DNA of 64,000 bases from Mycolicibacterium mageritense. Its GTDB lineage: Bacteria; Actinomycetota; Actinomycetes; Mycobacteriales; Mycobacteriaceae. The notes beneath the pieces are model-generated. The model was not told the origin of the DNA. It saw only the letters and a program-made list of their open reading frames with translations, and did no database searches. Location of the stretch: contig NZ_AP022567.1 of NCBI RefSeq assembly GCF_010727475.1, forward strand, positions 2,914,001-2,978,000, in the 5' to 3' direction. Below, one piece after another: positions 31,281-40,480 of the stretch (positions within the stretch are counted from its first letter, which is position 1; each line of letters starts with the position of its first letter). A program made the translations under genes and the position numbers.

Positions 31281-32516
31281 ATGACGTCCTTATCCCCGCG
31301 GGGCGCTGCGCGCCTGCCCACCGGTCATTTCGACTTGTTCGTCGTCGGCTCCGGATTCTTCGGTCTGACGATCGCCGAGCGCGTGGCGACGCAACTCGAC
31401 AAACGTGTCCTCGTTATCGAGCGGCGTCCGCACATCGGCGGCAACGCCTACTCCGAGGCCGAGCCGCAGACCGGCATCGAGGTCCACAAGTACGGCGCGC
31501 ACCTCTTCCACACCTCCAACAAGCGGGTGTGGGACTACGTGCGTCAGTTCACCGACTTCACCGGCTACCAACACCGCGTGTTCGCGCTGCACGCCGGTCA
31601 GGCCTACCAGTTCCCGATGGGGCTGGGCCTGGTGTCGCAGTTCTTCGGCAAGTACTTCACCCCGGACGAGGCCAGGGCGCTGATCGCCGAGCAGGCCGCC
31701 GAGATCGACAGCAAGGACGCGACCAACCTCGAAGAGAAGGCCATCTCGCTGATCGGCCGGCCGCTGTACGAGGCGTTCGTCAAGCACTACACCGCCAAGC
31801 AGTGGCAGACCGACCCCAAGGAACTGCCCGCGAGCAACATCACGCGGCTGCCGGTCCGCTACACGTTCGACAACCGCTACTTCAACGACACCTACGAGGG
31901 GTTGCCGGTCGACGGCTACACCGCGTGGCTGCAGAACATGGCATCCGACGACCGCATCGAGGTCGTCCTCGACACCGACTGGTTCGACGTGCGCGACGCG
32001 CTACGGGCCGAGAGCCCCGACGCCCCGGTCGTCTACACGGGACCGCTGGACCGCTACTTCGACTACTCCGAAGGCCGACTCGGCTGGCGCACACTCGATT
32101 TCGAGGTCGAGGTGCTCGACACCGGGGACTTCCAGGGCACGCCGGTGATGAACTACAACGACGCGGATGTGCCCTACACGCGCATCCACGAATTCCGGCA
32201 CTTCCACCCCGAGCGGGCCTACCCGACCGACAAGACGGTGATCATGCGGGAGTACTCGCGGTTCGCCGACAACGAGGACGAGCCGTACTACCCGATCAAC
32301 ACCGAAGCCGACCGCGCCCTGCTGGCGACCTACCGGGCCCGCGCCAAAGCCGAGACCGCTTCGGCCAAGGTGCTTTTCGGTGGGCGGCTGGGCACTTACC
32401 AGTACCTCGACATGCACATGGCCATCGCCAGCGCGCTGAGCATGTACGACAACACGCTGGCGCCGCACCTGTCCGACGGTGCGCCGCTGGTGACCAATGG
32501 CGAGACAGACCTCTAA
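31281..32516 (+). CDS. glf: UDP-galactopyranose mutase Glf
   Basis: The 411-residue flavoenzyme interconverts UDP-galactopyranose and UDP-galactofuranose, giving the donor for the galactan of arabinogalactan. It has FDLFVVGSGFFGLTIAERVA (FAD-binding GxGxxG), the EVHKYGAHLFHTSNKRVWDY substrate loop and the late KVLFGGRLGTYQYLDMHMAI motif, and matches M. tuberculosis Glf closely. The first ~17 residues before FDLFVVG are longer than in M. tuberculosis, and the exact start is uncertain; the ATG at 31281 is the best candidate. First gene of the glf-glfT2-PAP2-ubiA-aftB run. Confidence 0.96.
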   Translation: MTSLSPRGAARLPTGHFDLFVVGSGFFGLTIAERVATQLDKRVLVIERRPHIGGNAYSEAEPQTGIEVHKYGAHLFHTSNKRVWDYVRQFTDFTGYQHRVFALHAGQAYQFPMGLGLVSQFFGKYFTPDEARALIAEQAAEIDSKDATNLEEKAISLIGRPLYEAFVKHYTAKQWQTDPKELPASNITRLPVRYTFDNRYFNDTYEGLPVDGYTAWLQNMASDDRIEVVLDTDWFDVRDALRAESPDAPVVYTGPLDRYFDYSEGRLGWRTLDFEVEVLDTGDFQGTPVMNYNDADVPYTRIHEFRHFHPERAYPTDKTVIMREYSRFADNEDEPYYPINTEADRALLATYRARAKAETASAKVLFGGRLGTYQYLDMHMAIASALSMYDNTLAPHLSDGAPLVTNGETDL

Positions 32517-32534
32517 CAAGGAAAGCAGCAACGC

Positions 32535-34472
32535 ATGAGTGACATCCCTTCCGGCGCACTGGATGCCGGTGAATCCAGGGCGGTCAGTCTGCTGGCCCGC
32601 GTGATCCTGCCGCGACCGGGTGAGCCGCTGGACGTCCGCAAGCTCTATCTCGACGAAGATCCGACCAACGCGCGTCGGGCGCACGCCCCTTCGCGCACGA
32701 CGCTCGAGGTGGGCGCCGAATCCGGGATATCGTTCGCGACCTACTTCAACGCGTTCCCGGCCAGCTACTGGCGCCGGTGGTCGACGCTGGAGTCCGTGGT
32801 GCTGCGGGTCGAGCTGACCGGCACCGCACGCGTCGACGTCTACCGGTCCAAGGCCACCGGCGCCCGCATCACCGTCGGTGGCGCACCCGTGTCCAGCGGC
32901 GACTCCGACGAACCCGCGAGCGTCGAGTTCGAGATCGACCTGACACCGTTCGAGGACGGCGGCTGGATCTGGTTCGACATCACCACCGACACCAAGGTCA
33001 CGGTGCACAGCGCAGGCTGGTACGCGCCGACGGAAGCGCCGGGGCGCGCCGACATCGCGGTGGGCATCCCGACGTTCAACCGGCCCGCCGACTGTGTCAA
33101 CGCCCTGGCCGCGCTCACGTCGGATCCGTTGGTCGACAAGGTGATCAGCGCCGTCATCGTGTCCGACCAGGGCACCAACAAGGCCAGAAACCACCCCGGG
33201 TTCGCCGCCGCGGCAGCGGGTCTGGGCGACCGTCTGACGATTCACAACCAGCCGAACCTCGGTGGCTCTGGCGGATACAGCCGGGTCATGTACGAGGCGC
33301 TCAAGAACACCGACTGTGAACAGATCCTGTTCATGGACGACGACATCCGCATCGAGCCCGACTCGATCCTGCGGGCACTGGCGATGAACCGGTTCGCCAA
33401 GGAGCCGACCCTGGTCGGTGGGCAGATGCTCAACCTGCAGGAGCCGTCGCACCTGCACATCATGGGTGAGGTCGTCGACCGGTCGAACTTCATGTGGACC
33501 GCGGCGCCCAATGCCGAATACGACCACGACTTCGCCAAGTTCGCGCTCGACGACGTCGATGCCGAACGCAGCAGGCTTCTGCACCGCCGCATCGACGTCG
33601 ACTTCAACGGCTGGTGGATGTGCATGATCCCGCGGCAGGTCGCCGAGGAGCTCGGCCAGCCGCTGCCGTTGTTCATCAAGTGGGACGACTGCGAATACGG
33701 CCTGCGCGCAGCCGAACACGGCTACCGCACCGTCACGCTGCCCGGCGCCGCGATCTGGCACATGGCCTGGAGCGACAAGGACGACGCGATCGACTGGCAG
33801 GCGTACTTCCACCTGCGCAACCGGTTGGTGATCGCCGCGATCCACTGGGACGGCGACATCCGCGGGCTGCTGGCCAGCCACCTCAAGGCCACCTTCAAAC
33901 ATCTTCTGTGCCTTGAGTATTCGACCGTGGCCATCCAGAACCAGGCCATGGAGGACTTCCTGGCCGGCCCGGACCACATCTTCTCGATCCTGGAGTCGGC
34001 GCTGCCCGACATCCGCAAGATGCGCTCCGAGTACCCCGACGCCGTCGTGCTGCCCGGCGCCACCGCGCTGCCGCCGCCGTCTGACCTCAAGCGCAAGAAG
34101 GTCCGCATTCCGGTGTCCAAGGCCGCCATCCTGTTCCGGCTGTCCCGCGGCGTGGCCACCCAGCTGCGCAAGCACGATCCCGAAACGCATGTCCGGCCGC
34201 AGATCAACGTCGCGACGCAGGACGCGCGGTGGTTCTCGCTGTGCATGGTCGACGGTGTCACCGTCACCACGGCCGACGGCCGCGGCGTGGTGTACCGGCA
34301 GCGGGATCGCGCGAAAATGTTTGCGCTGCTGCGTGCTTCGCTGCGCCAGCAGGCCCGGATCGCGCGCCAGTTCAACAAGATGCGCAAGGTCTACCGCGAC
34401 GCGTTGCCGAGACTGACCAGCACCCAGAGCTGGGAAAAGGTGCTGCTCACCGAGTCGGTGGAGAAAATCTGA
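32535..34472 (+). CDS. glfT2: Galactofuranosyltransferase GlfT2
   Basis: The 645-residue bifunctional enzyme polymerises galactan with alternating beta-1,5 and beta-1,6 Galf links. It has an N-terminal beta-barrel region (to about 160) and a GT-A core beginning DIAVGIPTFNRPADCVNALA. The metal/donor Asp cluster is MDDDIR, with the triple Asp at residues 268-270, followed by LVGGQMLNLQEPSHLHIMG. The acceptor/base region is FIKWDDCEYGLRAAEHG then AIWHMAWSDKDD. A helical C-terminus gives tetramer contacts. Eighteen bases separate it from glf, with AAGGAAAG ahead of the ATG. Confidence 0.97.
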   Translation: MSDIPSGALDAGESRAVSLLARVILPRPGEPLDVRKLYLDEDPTNARRAHAPSRTTLEVGAESGISFATYFNAFPASYWRRWSTLESVVLRVELTGTARVDVYRSKATGARITVGGAPVSSGDSDEPASVEFEIDLTPFEDGGWIWFDITTDTKVTVHSAGWYAPTEAPGRADIAVGIPTFNRPADCVNALAALTSDPLVDKVISAVIVSDQGTNKARNHPGFAAAAAGLGDRLTIHNQPNLGGSGGYSRVMYEALKNTDCEQILFMDDDIRIEPDSILRALAMNRFAKEPTLVGGQMLNLQEPSHLHIMGEVVDRSNFMWTAAPNAEYDHDFAKFALDDVDAERSRLLHRRIDVDFNGWWMCMIPRQVAEELGQPLPLFIKWDDCEYGLRAAEHGYRTVTLPGAAIWHMAWSDKDDAIDWQAYFHLRNRLVIAAIHWDGDIRGLLASHLKATFKHLLCLEYSTVAIQNQAMEDFLAGPDHIFSILESALPDIRKMRSEYPDAVVLPGATALPPPSDLKRKKVRIPVSKAAILFRLSRGVATQLRKHDPETHVRPQINVATQDARWFSLCMVDGVTVTTADGRGVVYRQRDRAKMFALLRASLRQQARIARQFNKMRKVYRDALPRLTSTQSWEKVLLTESVEKI

Positions 34473-34473
34473 C

Positions 34474-35016
34474 ATGACGGGTGCCCCTCACGGCGAAGAT
34501 GCCGTGTTGGTTGCGGTGCAGTCGGCGCTGGCCGGCAGGCCCGGCGTGCTCGCCGGTGCACGCGCGTTGTCCCACTTCGGTGAGCACAGCGCGGGTTGGG
34601 TAGGCCTGGCGGCGGCGGGCGCGCTGGCGCAGCCGTCGAAGCGCCGGTCCTGGATCGCGGTGGGAGCCGGGGCATTTCTGGCCCACGCAGCCGCGGTGCT
34701 GATCAAGCGCGTGGTGCGCCGCGAGCGTCCGCATCACCCGGACATCGCGGTCAACGTCGGCACCCCGAGCCGGCTGAGCTTCCCGTCGGCACATGCCACG
34801 TCGACGACGGCCGCCGCGGTGCTGCTCGCGCAGACCACGGGTCTGCCGCTGCCCGCGGTGCTGGTGCCGCCGATGGCGTTGTCGCGCCTCGTTCTGGGTG
34901 TGCATTACCCCACCGATGTGCTGACCGGAATCGTGGTCGGCGCAGTCGTCGGGAAAACCGTCGGCAGGCTTGCCGATATTGTCGGTGCCGGGCCGAAGGA
35001 GATTGATCAGCAATGA
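34474..35016 (+). CDS. PAP2-family phosphatase, predicted decaprenyl-phosphoryl-phosphoribose phosphatase
   Basis: The 180-residue membrane protein carries the PAP2 signatures KRVVRRERP (residues 78-86), FPSAHATSTT (about 103-112) and SRLVLGVHYPTDVL. It corresponds to Rv3807c. It sits between glfT2 and ubiA and is thought to remove the 5-phosphate from decaprenyl-phosphoryl-phosphoribose in the route to decaprenyl-phosphoryl-arabinose; loss is reported not to be essential in some mycobacteria, so another phosphatase may back it up. The ATG follows the glfT2 stop by one base; the stop overlaps ubiA's ATG. Confidence 0.9.
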   Translation: MTGAPHGEDAVLVAVQSALAGRPGVLAGARALSHFGEHSAGWVGLAAAGALAQPSKRRSWIAVGAGAFLAHAAAVLIKRVVRRERPHHPDIAVNVGTPSRLSFPSAHATSTTAAAVLLAQTTGLPLPAVLVPPMALSRLVLGVHYPTDVLTGIVVGAVVGKTVGRLADIVGAGPKEIDQQ

Positions 35017-35930
35017 GTGAGGACGTGCGAACGGAGCCGGGCCCGCCCAGCAATCTGGCCGTCGGGCTCGTCAAGGCACTGCGTCCGCGGCAATGGGTGA
35101 AGAACCTCCTGGTGCTGGTGGCGCCGCTGGCCGCGCTCGGCGGTGGCGTCGAGTACGACCTGAGCGATCTCAGCTACAAGGTCGGCATCGCCTTCGTGGT
35201 GTTCTCCCTGGCGGCCTCGTCCATCTATCTGATCAACGATGCGCGCGACGTCGAGGCCGACCGGGCCCACCCGACCAAACGCTTCCGGCCGATCGCGGCA
35301 GGCGTGGTGCCGGAATCGCTGGCCTACGTGCTGGCAGTGGTGCTCGCCGCGACGTCGCTGACCGTGTCGTGGCTTCTGACACCGAACCTCGCCCTGGTGA
35401 TCGCCGTGTATCTGGCCATCCAGCTGGCCTACTGCTTCGGGCTCAAACATCAAGCGGTGCTTGACATCTGCATCGTTTCCTCGGCTTATCTGATCCGGGC
35501 GATCGCGGGTGGTGCGGCCGCCTCGATCCCGCTGTCCCAGTGGTTCCTGCTGATGATGGCGTTCGGTTCGCTGTTCATGGTGGCCGGCAAGCGGTACGCC
35601 GAACTGCAGCTGGCCGAGCGCACGGGCGCCAAGATCCGGAAATCGCTGGAGAGCTACACCAGCAGCTATCTCCGTTTCGTGTGGACGCTCGCGGCGACTG
35701 CGGTGGTGGTCTGCTACGGACTGTGGGCTTTCGAGCGGGACCGGGCCGGCGGCACGTCGTGGTTCGCCGTGTCGATGATTCCGTTCACCATCGCGATCCT
35801 GCGGTACGCGGTGGACGTCGACGGCGGTATCGCCGGTGAGCCGGAGGAGATCGCGCTCCGGGACCGGGTACTGCAGCTGCTTGCGGTGGCGTGGATCGGA
35901 ACCATCGGTGCGGCCATCGCTTTCAGTTGA
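35013..35930 (+). CDS. ubiA: Decaprenyl-phosphate phosphoribosyltransferase (UbiA family)
   Basis: The 305-residue membrane enzyme joins phosphoribosyl pyrophosphate to decaprenyl phosphate, the first committed step to the arabinose donor DPA. It has about nine helices and the two Asp-rich motifs: YLINDARDVEADRAHPTK (NDxxDxxxD) and, later, the GKRYAELQLAERTG loop. It equals Rv3806c, a known source of ethambutol-resistance mutations. The start overlaps the phosphatase stop (ATGA). Part of the tightly packed glf-to-aftB operon. Confidence 0.95.
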   Translation: MSEDVRTEPGPPSNLAVGLVKALRPRQWVKNLLVLVAPLAALGGGVEYDLSDLSYKVGIAFVVFSLAASSIYLINDARDVEADRAHPTKRFRPIAAGVVPESLAYVLAVVLAATSLTVSWLLTPNLALVIAVYLAIQLAYCFGLKHQAVLDICIVSSAYLIRAIAGGAAASIPLSQWFLLMMAFGSLFMVAGKRYAELQLAERTGAKIRKSLESYTSSYLRFVWTLAATAVVVCYGLWAFERDRAGGTSWFAVSMIPFTIAILRYAVDVDGGIAGEPEEIALRDRVLQLLAVAWIGTIGAAIAFS

Positions 35931-35934
35931 CCGG

Positions 35935-37956
35935 GTGAAGCGGCGGGCGCAGGCCGGCGCCATCCGCGTGCTGCCGGGCGCGCCCGCGTTCCCCTATCAC
36001 GTTTCGGTGCGCATCAGCCTGTGGATCAGCGTGGTGGTGGTCGCGGGCCTGTTCGGCTGGGGCGCCTGGCAGCGCCGCTGGATCGCCGACGACGGGCTGA
36101 TCGTGCTGCGTACGGTTCGGAACCTGTTGGCGGGCAACGGGCCCGTGTTCAACGCCGGCGAGCGGGTCGAGGCCAACACCTCGACGCTGTGGACCTACCT
36201 GGTGACGCTCGGGGCGTGGATCGGCGGTCCGATCCGGCTCGAGTACGTCGTGCTCACGCTGGCTCTCGCGCTCAGTGTGCTCGGCGTCGTGCTGGCCGTG
36301 CTCGGGACCGGGCGCCTGTACGCGCCGAGCCTGCAGGGCAGGCGTGCGTTGTTGTTGCCCGCGGGTGCGCTGGTCTACATCGCGGTGCCGCCGGCCCGTG
36401 ACTTCGCCACCTCGGGACTCGAAAACGGTTTGGTGCTGGCCTATCTCGGCCTGCTGTGGTGGATGCTGGTGTGTTGGTCGCAGTCGCTGCGCGCGTACCG
36501 GGCCCCGCACCCGGCGCCCGGTATGCCCGTCGCGCAGCCTCCGCGGAACATCCCGGGCACGGGCTTCGAGGCCGCGCTGGCCGCGGTGGCGGGCCTGAGC
36601 GTGCTGGTGCGTCCCGAGCTCGCGCTGATCGGCGGCGGCGCGCTGATCATGATGCTGGTCGCGGCGCACGGCTGGCGCCGCAGGGTGCTCATCATCGTCG
36701 CGGGCGGTTTGCTGCCCGTCGCGTACCAGATCTTCCGGATGGGGTACTACGCGCTGCTCGTCCCGGGTACCGCGGTGGCCAAGGACGCGTCGGGATCCAA
36801 GTGGTCCCAGGGCTTCATCTATCTGGCCAACTTCAACAAGCCCTACCTGCTGTGGGTGCCCGCGCTGTTGCTGATCGCGCTCGGTGTGGTGTTGCTGGCC
36901 ACACGGACCAGGCCGTGGTGGGTGCGGCGCCAGATTCCCCGCGGATACGGCTGGCTGGCCCGCACCGTGCAGAGCCCGCCCGCCGTGGTCATCTTCATGC
37001 TCGTGAGCGGCCTGCTGCAGGCGGTGTACTGGGTCCGCCAGGGCGGCGACTTCATGCACGGCCGCGTTTTGCTGACCCCGTTGTTCTGCCTTTTGCTGCC
37101 GGTTGCCGTGATCCCGGTGGTGCTGCCCGACGGAACCAAGTTCACACGCGAGACCGGCTATCTGCTGGCGGCGGCCACCAGCGTGTTGTGGGCCGCGATC
37201 GTGGGTTGGTCTATATGGGCGGCGAATTCGCCCGGCATGGGTGCCGACGCGACCCGGGTGACCTACTCGGGCATCGTCGACGAGCGGCGCTTCTACGCGC
37301 AGGCCACGGGCCATGCGCACCCGCTGACCGCCGCAGACTATCTCGACTACCCGCGCATGCGGGCCGTCCTCACGGCCATCGAGAACACTCCCGACGGCGC
37401 GCTGCTGCTGCCGTCCGGCAACTACGACCAGTGGGACGTCGTACCTGCCATGCCGCTGCCGCCGGACGCGACGCCCGAGGCCAGGGCGGCGTATGAGCCG
37501 CCGCACACGGTGTTCTTCACCAACATGGGCATGCTCGGGATGAACGTCGGGCTCGACGTGCGGGTCATCGACCAGATCGGGCTGGCAAATCCGTTGGCGG
37601 CGCACACCCAGCGGCTGACCGACGGCCGCATCGGCCACGACAAGAACCTGTTCCCGGACTGGGCGGTGGCCGAAGGCCCGTTCATCAAGACACATCCTTA
37701 TGTCCCGCCCTATCTCGACGAGGACTGGATCGCCCAAGCCGAGGTGGCGCTGCAGTGTCCGGCGACCGACGCGGTGCTGAATTCTGTGCGCGGCGAGCTG
37801 ACCCCGCGGCGGTTCATCTCGAATCTGTTCCACGCATACGAGTTCACGAAGTACCGCATCGACCGCGTGCCCATGTACGAGTTGAACCGGTGCGGGCTGC
37901 AGCCTCCGCCGCCCAAGTCACCGCCGTACACGGGGCTGCCCGCGACAGGTCCGTAA
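35935..37956 (+). CDS. aftB: Terminal beta-1,2-arabinofuranosyltransferase AftB
   Basis: The membrane GT-C enzyme adds the terminal beta-1,2 arabinose in arabinan, using decaprenyl-phosphoryl-arabinose. About ten helices run through residues 30-450. The GT-C Asp-Asp pair is in RRWIADDGLIVLRTVRNLLA, just after the first helix, on the outer face. A soluble C-terminus with FFTNMGMLGMNVGLDVRVID follows. The start is uncertain: a GTG at 35935 gives 673 residues, while a GTG at 36007 (VRISLWIS) fits the M. tuberculosis protein's start and gives 649. Neither has a clear ribosome site. Last gene of the operon. Confidence 0.94.
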   Translation: MKRRAQAGAIRVLPGAPAFPYHVSVRISLWISVVVVAGLFGWGAWQRRWIADDGLIVLRTVRNLLAGNGPVFNAGERVEANTSTLWTYLVTLGAWIGGPIRLEYVVLTLALALSVLGVVLAVLGTGRLYAPSLQGRRALLLPAGALVYIAVPPARDFATSGLENGLVLAYLGLLWWMLVCWSQSLRAYRAPHPAPGMPVAQPPRNIPGTGFEAALAAVAGLSVLVRPELALIGGGALIMMLVAAHGWRRRVLIIVAGGLLPVAYQIFRMGYYALLVPGTAVAKDASGSKWSQGFIYLANFNKPYLLWVPALLLIALGVVLLATRTRPWWVRRQIPRGYGWLARTVQSPPAVVIFMLVSGLLQAVYWVRQGGDFMHGRVLLTPLFCLLLPVAVIPVVLPDGTKFTRETGYLLAAATSVLWAAIVGWSIWAANSPGMGADATRVTYSGIVDERRFYAQATGHAHPLTAADYLDYPRMRAVLTAIENTPDGALLLPSGNYDQWDVVPAMPLPPDATPEARAAYEPPHTVFFTNMGMLGMNVGLDVRVIDQIGLANPLAAHTQRLTDGRIGHDKNLFPDWAVAEGPFIKTHPYVPPYLDEDWIAQAEVALQCPATDAVLNSVRGELTPRRFISNLFHAYEFTKYRIDRVPMYELNRCGLQPPPPKSPPYTGLPATGP

Positions 37957-38326
37957 CGCCCGGCCGGGACCGGCCGATACGCAGACGGACGAGTGTCCTG
38001 ATCGGACCTGACGAAACGGAAGCGATGTTGATCACACGCGGTGTCGAGTCCGCCCGTGCCCAGGGCGGTCGCCTTGTGCACGCTGTGGTCGCGACCTCGC
38101 CTTTCGTGCCCGCCGACACCCGAGCGCTGCCCCTGGTGGCAGTGCCGTCGGCCGTGCTCCACGTTCACCTGATCGCGCCGTTGAAAGGCGGCGGAGCGAC
38201 CAGGGGGGACAACTGCTGAAGAGAAGATTTGCGCGTTCGTGTGGTTGACTACACGGGCACGTGAGCCGCTACGTCGGTTATTTCGGCGTGCGGCATACGA
38301 CAGACGAAAGTGAGAATGGGAGCGGT
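37957..38326. other. Intergenic region between aftB and fbpA
   Basis: No gene supported; a plus-strand open frame across the aftB end lacks a ribosome site and family features. It contains the fbpA promoter region, including a TGTGGTTGACTACA element at 38240-38253 that recurs upstream of mpt51. Confidence 0.5.
38240..38253 (+). promoter_or_regulatory. Shared 14-bp element upstream of fbpA
   Basis: TGTGGTTGACTACA lies with its first base 87 bases before the fbpA ATG. It recurs with one change upstream of mpt51 at an almost equal distance. It contains a TTGACT hexamer resembling a -35 box; GTGT and ACAC at its edges give partial dyad symmetry. Confidence 0.5.
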
Positions 38327-39334
38327 ATGAAGTTCGTTGGGAAGATGCGCGGCGCAGCGGCAGGTCTGTCGCGCCGGCTGACGGTTGGGGTCGCGGTCGC
38401 GGCTCTGCTGCCTGGCCTGGTGGGCGTCGTAGGCGGCTCGGCGACCGCTGGGGCTTTCTCTCGGCCGGGCCTGCCGGTGGAGTATCTCGACGTTCCGTCG
38501 GCAGGGATGGGACGTGACATTCGGGTGGAGTTCCAGAGCGGTGGCCCCCAGGCGCCCGCGCTGTATCTGCTCGACGGCATGCGCGCCCGTGAGGACAACA
38601 GCGGGTGGGACATCGAACTGCCGACGTTCGAGTGGTTCCTGAACTCGGGCATCTCGGTCGTGATGCCCGTCGGTGGCCAGTCCAGCTTCTACGCCGACTG
38701 GTACAAGCCGGCTTGCGGCAGCAAAGACGGCGGCTGCAAGACCTACAAGTGGGAGACCTTCCTGACGAGCGAGCTCCCGAACTGGCTGGCGGCCAACCGC
38801 GACGTCAAGCCGACCGGCAGCGCCGTGGTGGGTCTGTCGATGGCGGGTTCGTCCGCGCTGATGCTGTCGGCGCGTCACCCGGACCAGTTCATCTACGCCG
38901 GATCGCTGTCGGGCACGCTCAACCCGTCCGAGGGTTGGTGGCCCATGCTGATCAACGTTTCGATGGGTGACGCCGGCGGCTACAAGGCCGACGACATGTG
39001 GGGCAAGACGGGCGACCCGGGCAACGCGTGGAAGGCCAACGACCCGACGGAGAACGTCGCCACGATCGCCAACAACGGCACCCGCATCTGGATCTACTGC
39101 GGTAACGGCAAGCCCGGCGAGCTGGGTGGCACCGACATCCCCGCGAAGTTCCTCGAGGGCTTCGTGTGCCGCACGAACTCCACGTTCCAGGAGAAGTACA
39201 TCGCGGCCGGTGGCAAGAACGGCGTGTTCAACTTCCCGCAGAGCGGTACGCACGCCTGGGCCTACTGGGGCCAGCAGCTGCAGGCCATGAAGCCTGACCT
39301 GCAGCGCGTGCTGGGTGCTACCCCGACCGCCTGA
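38327..39334 (+). CDS. fbpA: Antigen 85A-type mycolyltransferase FbpA
   Basis: The 335-residue secreted enzyme transfers mycolic acid from trehalose monomycolate to arabinogalactan or to a second TMM. The signal peptide ends at about residue 43; the mature protein starts FSRPGLPVEYLDVPS, as in Ag85A. The catalytic Ser171 sits in GLSMAGSSAL, the acidic residue lies in NGKPGELGGTDIPAKFLEGF, and the His is in SGTHAWAYWGQQL. The Cys130/Cys137 pair of the Ag85 disulfide is present. The ATG at 38327 is chosen over an upstream GTG as it starts the signal peptide. A clear hairpin terminator follows. Confidence 0.96.
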   Translation: MKFVGKMRGAAAGLSRRLTVGVAVAALLPGLVGVVGGSATAGAFSRPGLPVEYLDVPSAGMGRDIRVEFQSGGPQAPALYLLDGMRAREDNSGWDIELPTFEWFLNSGISVVMPVGGQSSFYADWYKPACGSKDGGCKTYKWETFLTSELPNWLAANRDVKPTGSAVVGLSMAGSSALMLSARHPDQFIYAGSLSGTLNPSEGWWPMLINVSMGDAGGYKADDMWGKTGDPGNAWKANDPTENVATIANNGTRIWIYCGNGKPGELGGTDIPAKFLEGFVCRTNSTFQEKYIAAGGKNGVFNFPQSGTHAWAYWGQQLQAMKPDLQRVLGATPTA

Positions 39335-39368
39335 GCGGACGGCACGTAGCAGCCGAATCGAATCGAGA

Positions 39369-39406
39369 CTGACGGCGGCGATCCCCCAGGGGGTCGCCGC
39401 CGTCAG
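39369..39406 (+). terminator. Hairpin terminator after fbpA
   Basis: A 17-base GC-rich inverted repeat (CTGACGGCGGCGATCCC with its complement, one G-T wobble) and a four-base loop, 35 bases after the fbpA stop. No U-tract. Likely separates fbpA from mpt51 transcription. Confidence 0.85.
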
Positions 39407-39434
39407 GCGTTTGCGGCCACGCCGCGGCAAGGGA

Positions 39435-39448
39435 TGTGGTTCACTACA
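39435..39448 (+). promoter_or_regulatory. Shared 14-bp element upstream of mpt51
   Basis: TGTGGTTCACTACA differs at one base from the element upstream of fbpA. Its first base is 89 bases before the mpt51 ATG. The same sequence position and spacing at two paralogues suggests common promoter or regulator use, or retention after duplication. Confidence 0.5.
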
Positions 39449-39523
39449 ACGCGGGTTACGTGTGCGGGGGCACATCTGGCAAAACCGGGGTGCGACGGTA
39501 TCCGACAGCGGGAGAGGTTGAGG

Positions 39524-40426
39524 ATGAGGCGTGCGTTGAGTCTGATGCGAGCGGTTGTGCTGTCGGTGGTGTTGGCCGCCGGACTGTGGACAGTCGCCAC
39601 GACGGCGGATGCACCGGCAAAGGCCGACGGCGTCGAATACCTCATGGTCCCGTCCGCTGCGATGGGCCGCGACATCCCGGTCGCCTTCCAGGGCGGCGGG
39701 CCGCACGCGGTGTTCCTGCTCGACGCGTTCAACGCCGCACCGGACGTCAGCAACTGGGTCAACGCAGGCCACGCGATGACGACGCTGGCCGGCCGGGGGA
39801 TCTCGGTGGCCGCGCCCGCGGGCGGCGCCTGGAGCCTCTACACCAACTGGGAGCAGGACGGCAGCAAGCAGTGGGAGACGTTCCTGTCGTCGGAGCTGCC
39901 CGATTGGCTTGCCGCCAACAAGGGCCTGGCGCCCGGCGGCCACGGTGTCGTGGGTGCTTCGCAGGGCGGCACCGCCGCGCTGACCCTCGCGGCCTTCCAT
40001 CCCGACCGCTTCCGCTTCGCGGGATCGCTGTCGGGTTTCCTGACCCCGTCGGCGACGACGCTCAACGGCGCCATTACCGCGGGGCTGGCGCAGTTCGGCG
40101 GCGTGGACAGCTACGGCATGTGGGGTGCACCGCAGCTCGGCCGGTGGAAGTGGCACGACCCCGACGTGCACGTGCAGCTGCTTTCGGACGCCAACACCCG
40201 GCTCTGGGTGTTCAGCCCGGCGACTCTGACCTGCAGTGATCCCGCGGCGATGATCGGCGTGTGCGACCAGGCCACGGGCAGCAACCGGTCCTTCTACTCG
40301 CACTACCGCGGGGTCGGCGGGCGCAACGGACACTTCGACTTCCCGAATTCGGGCCAGCACGACTGGGGCACCTGGGCGCCTCAGCTGGCGGTGATGTCGG
40401 GCGAGTTGGTCGCGACCATCAAGTAG
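39524..40426 (+). CDS. mpt51: MPT51 (FbpD), Ag85-related secreted protein
   Basis: The 300-residue product has a signal peptide (to about residue 34) and an Ag85-like alpha/beta-hydrolase fold: VEYLMVPSAAMGRDIPVAFQ, GGPHAVFLLDAFNA, FAGSLSGFLTP. M. tuberculosis MPT51 is described as lacking the catalytic triad. Here Ser146 is present in GVVGASQGGTAAL and His279 in SGQHDWGTWAPQL. The acidic Glu region of Ag85 is replaced (FSPATLTCSDPAAMIG), so full activity is doubtful. Known MPT51 binds fibronectin and glycans. ATG chosen for GGAGAGG upstream. It lies downstream of fbpA after a hairpin. Confidence 0.93.
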   Translation: MRRALSLMRAVVLSVVLAAGLWTVATTADAPAKADGVEYLMVPSAAMGRDIPVAFQGGGPHAVFLLDAFNAAPDVSNWVNAGHAMTTLAGRGISVAAPAGGAWSLYTNWEQDGSKQWETFLSSELPDWLAANKGLAPGGHGVVGASQGGTAALTLAAFHPDRFRFAGSLSGFLTPSATTLNGAITAGLAQFGGVDSYGMWGAPQLGRWKWHDPDVHVQLLSDANTRLWVFSPATLTCSDPAAMIGVCDQATGSNRSFYSHYRGVGGRNGHFDFPNSGQHDWGTWAPQLAVMSGELVATIK

Positions 40427-40480
40427 CCGCATCGAAACAGCTGCGGGCGGGCACTTTTCGCCACCCGGTACCGTGGAGGC

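Noticed and set aside
32001..34475. Minus-strand open frame of 824 codons opposite glf and glfT2
   Set aside because: Antisense shadow of two well-identified genes.
37755..38219. Plus-strand open frame over the aftB end
   Set aside because: Overlaps aftB in another frame and has no ribosome site or recognisable domain.
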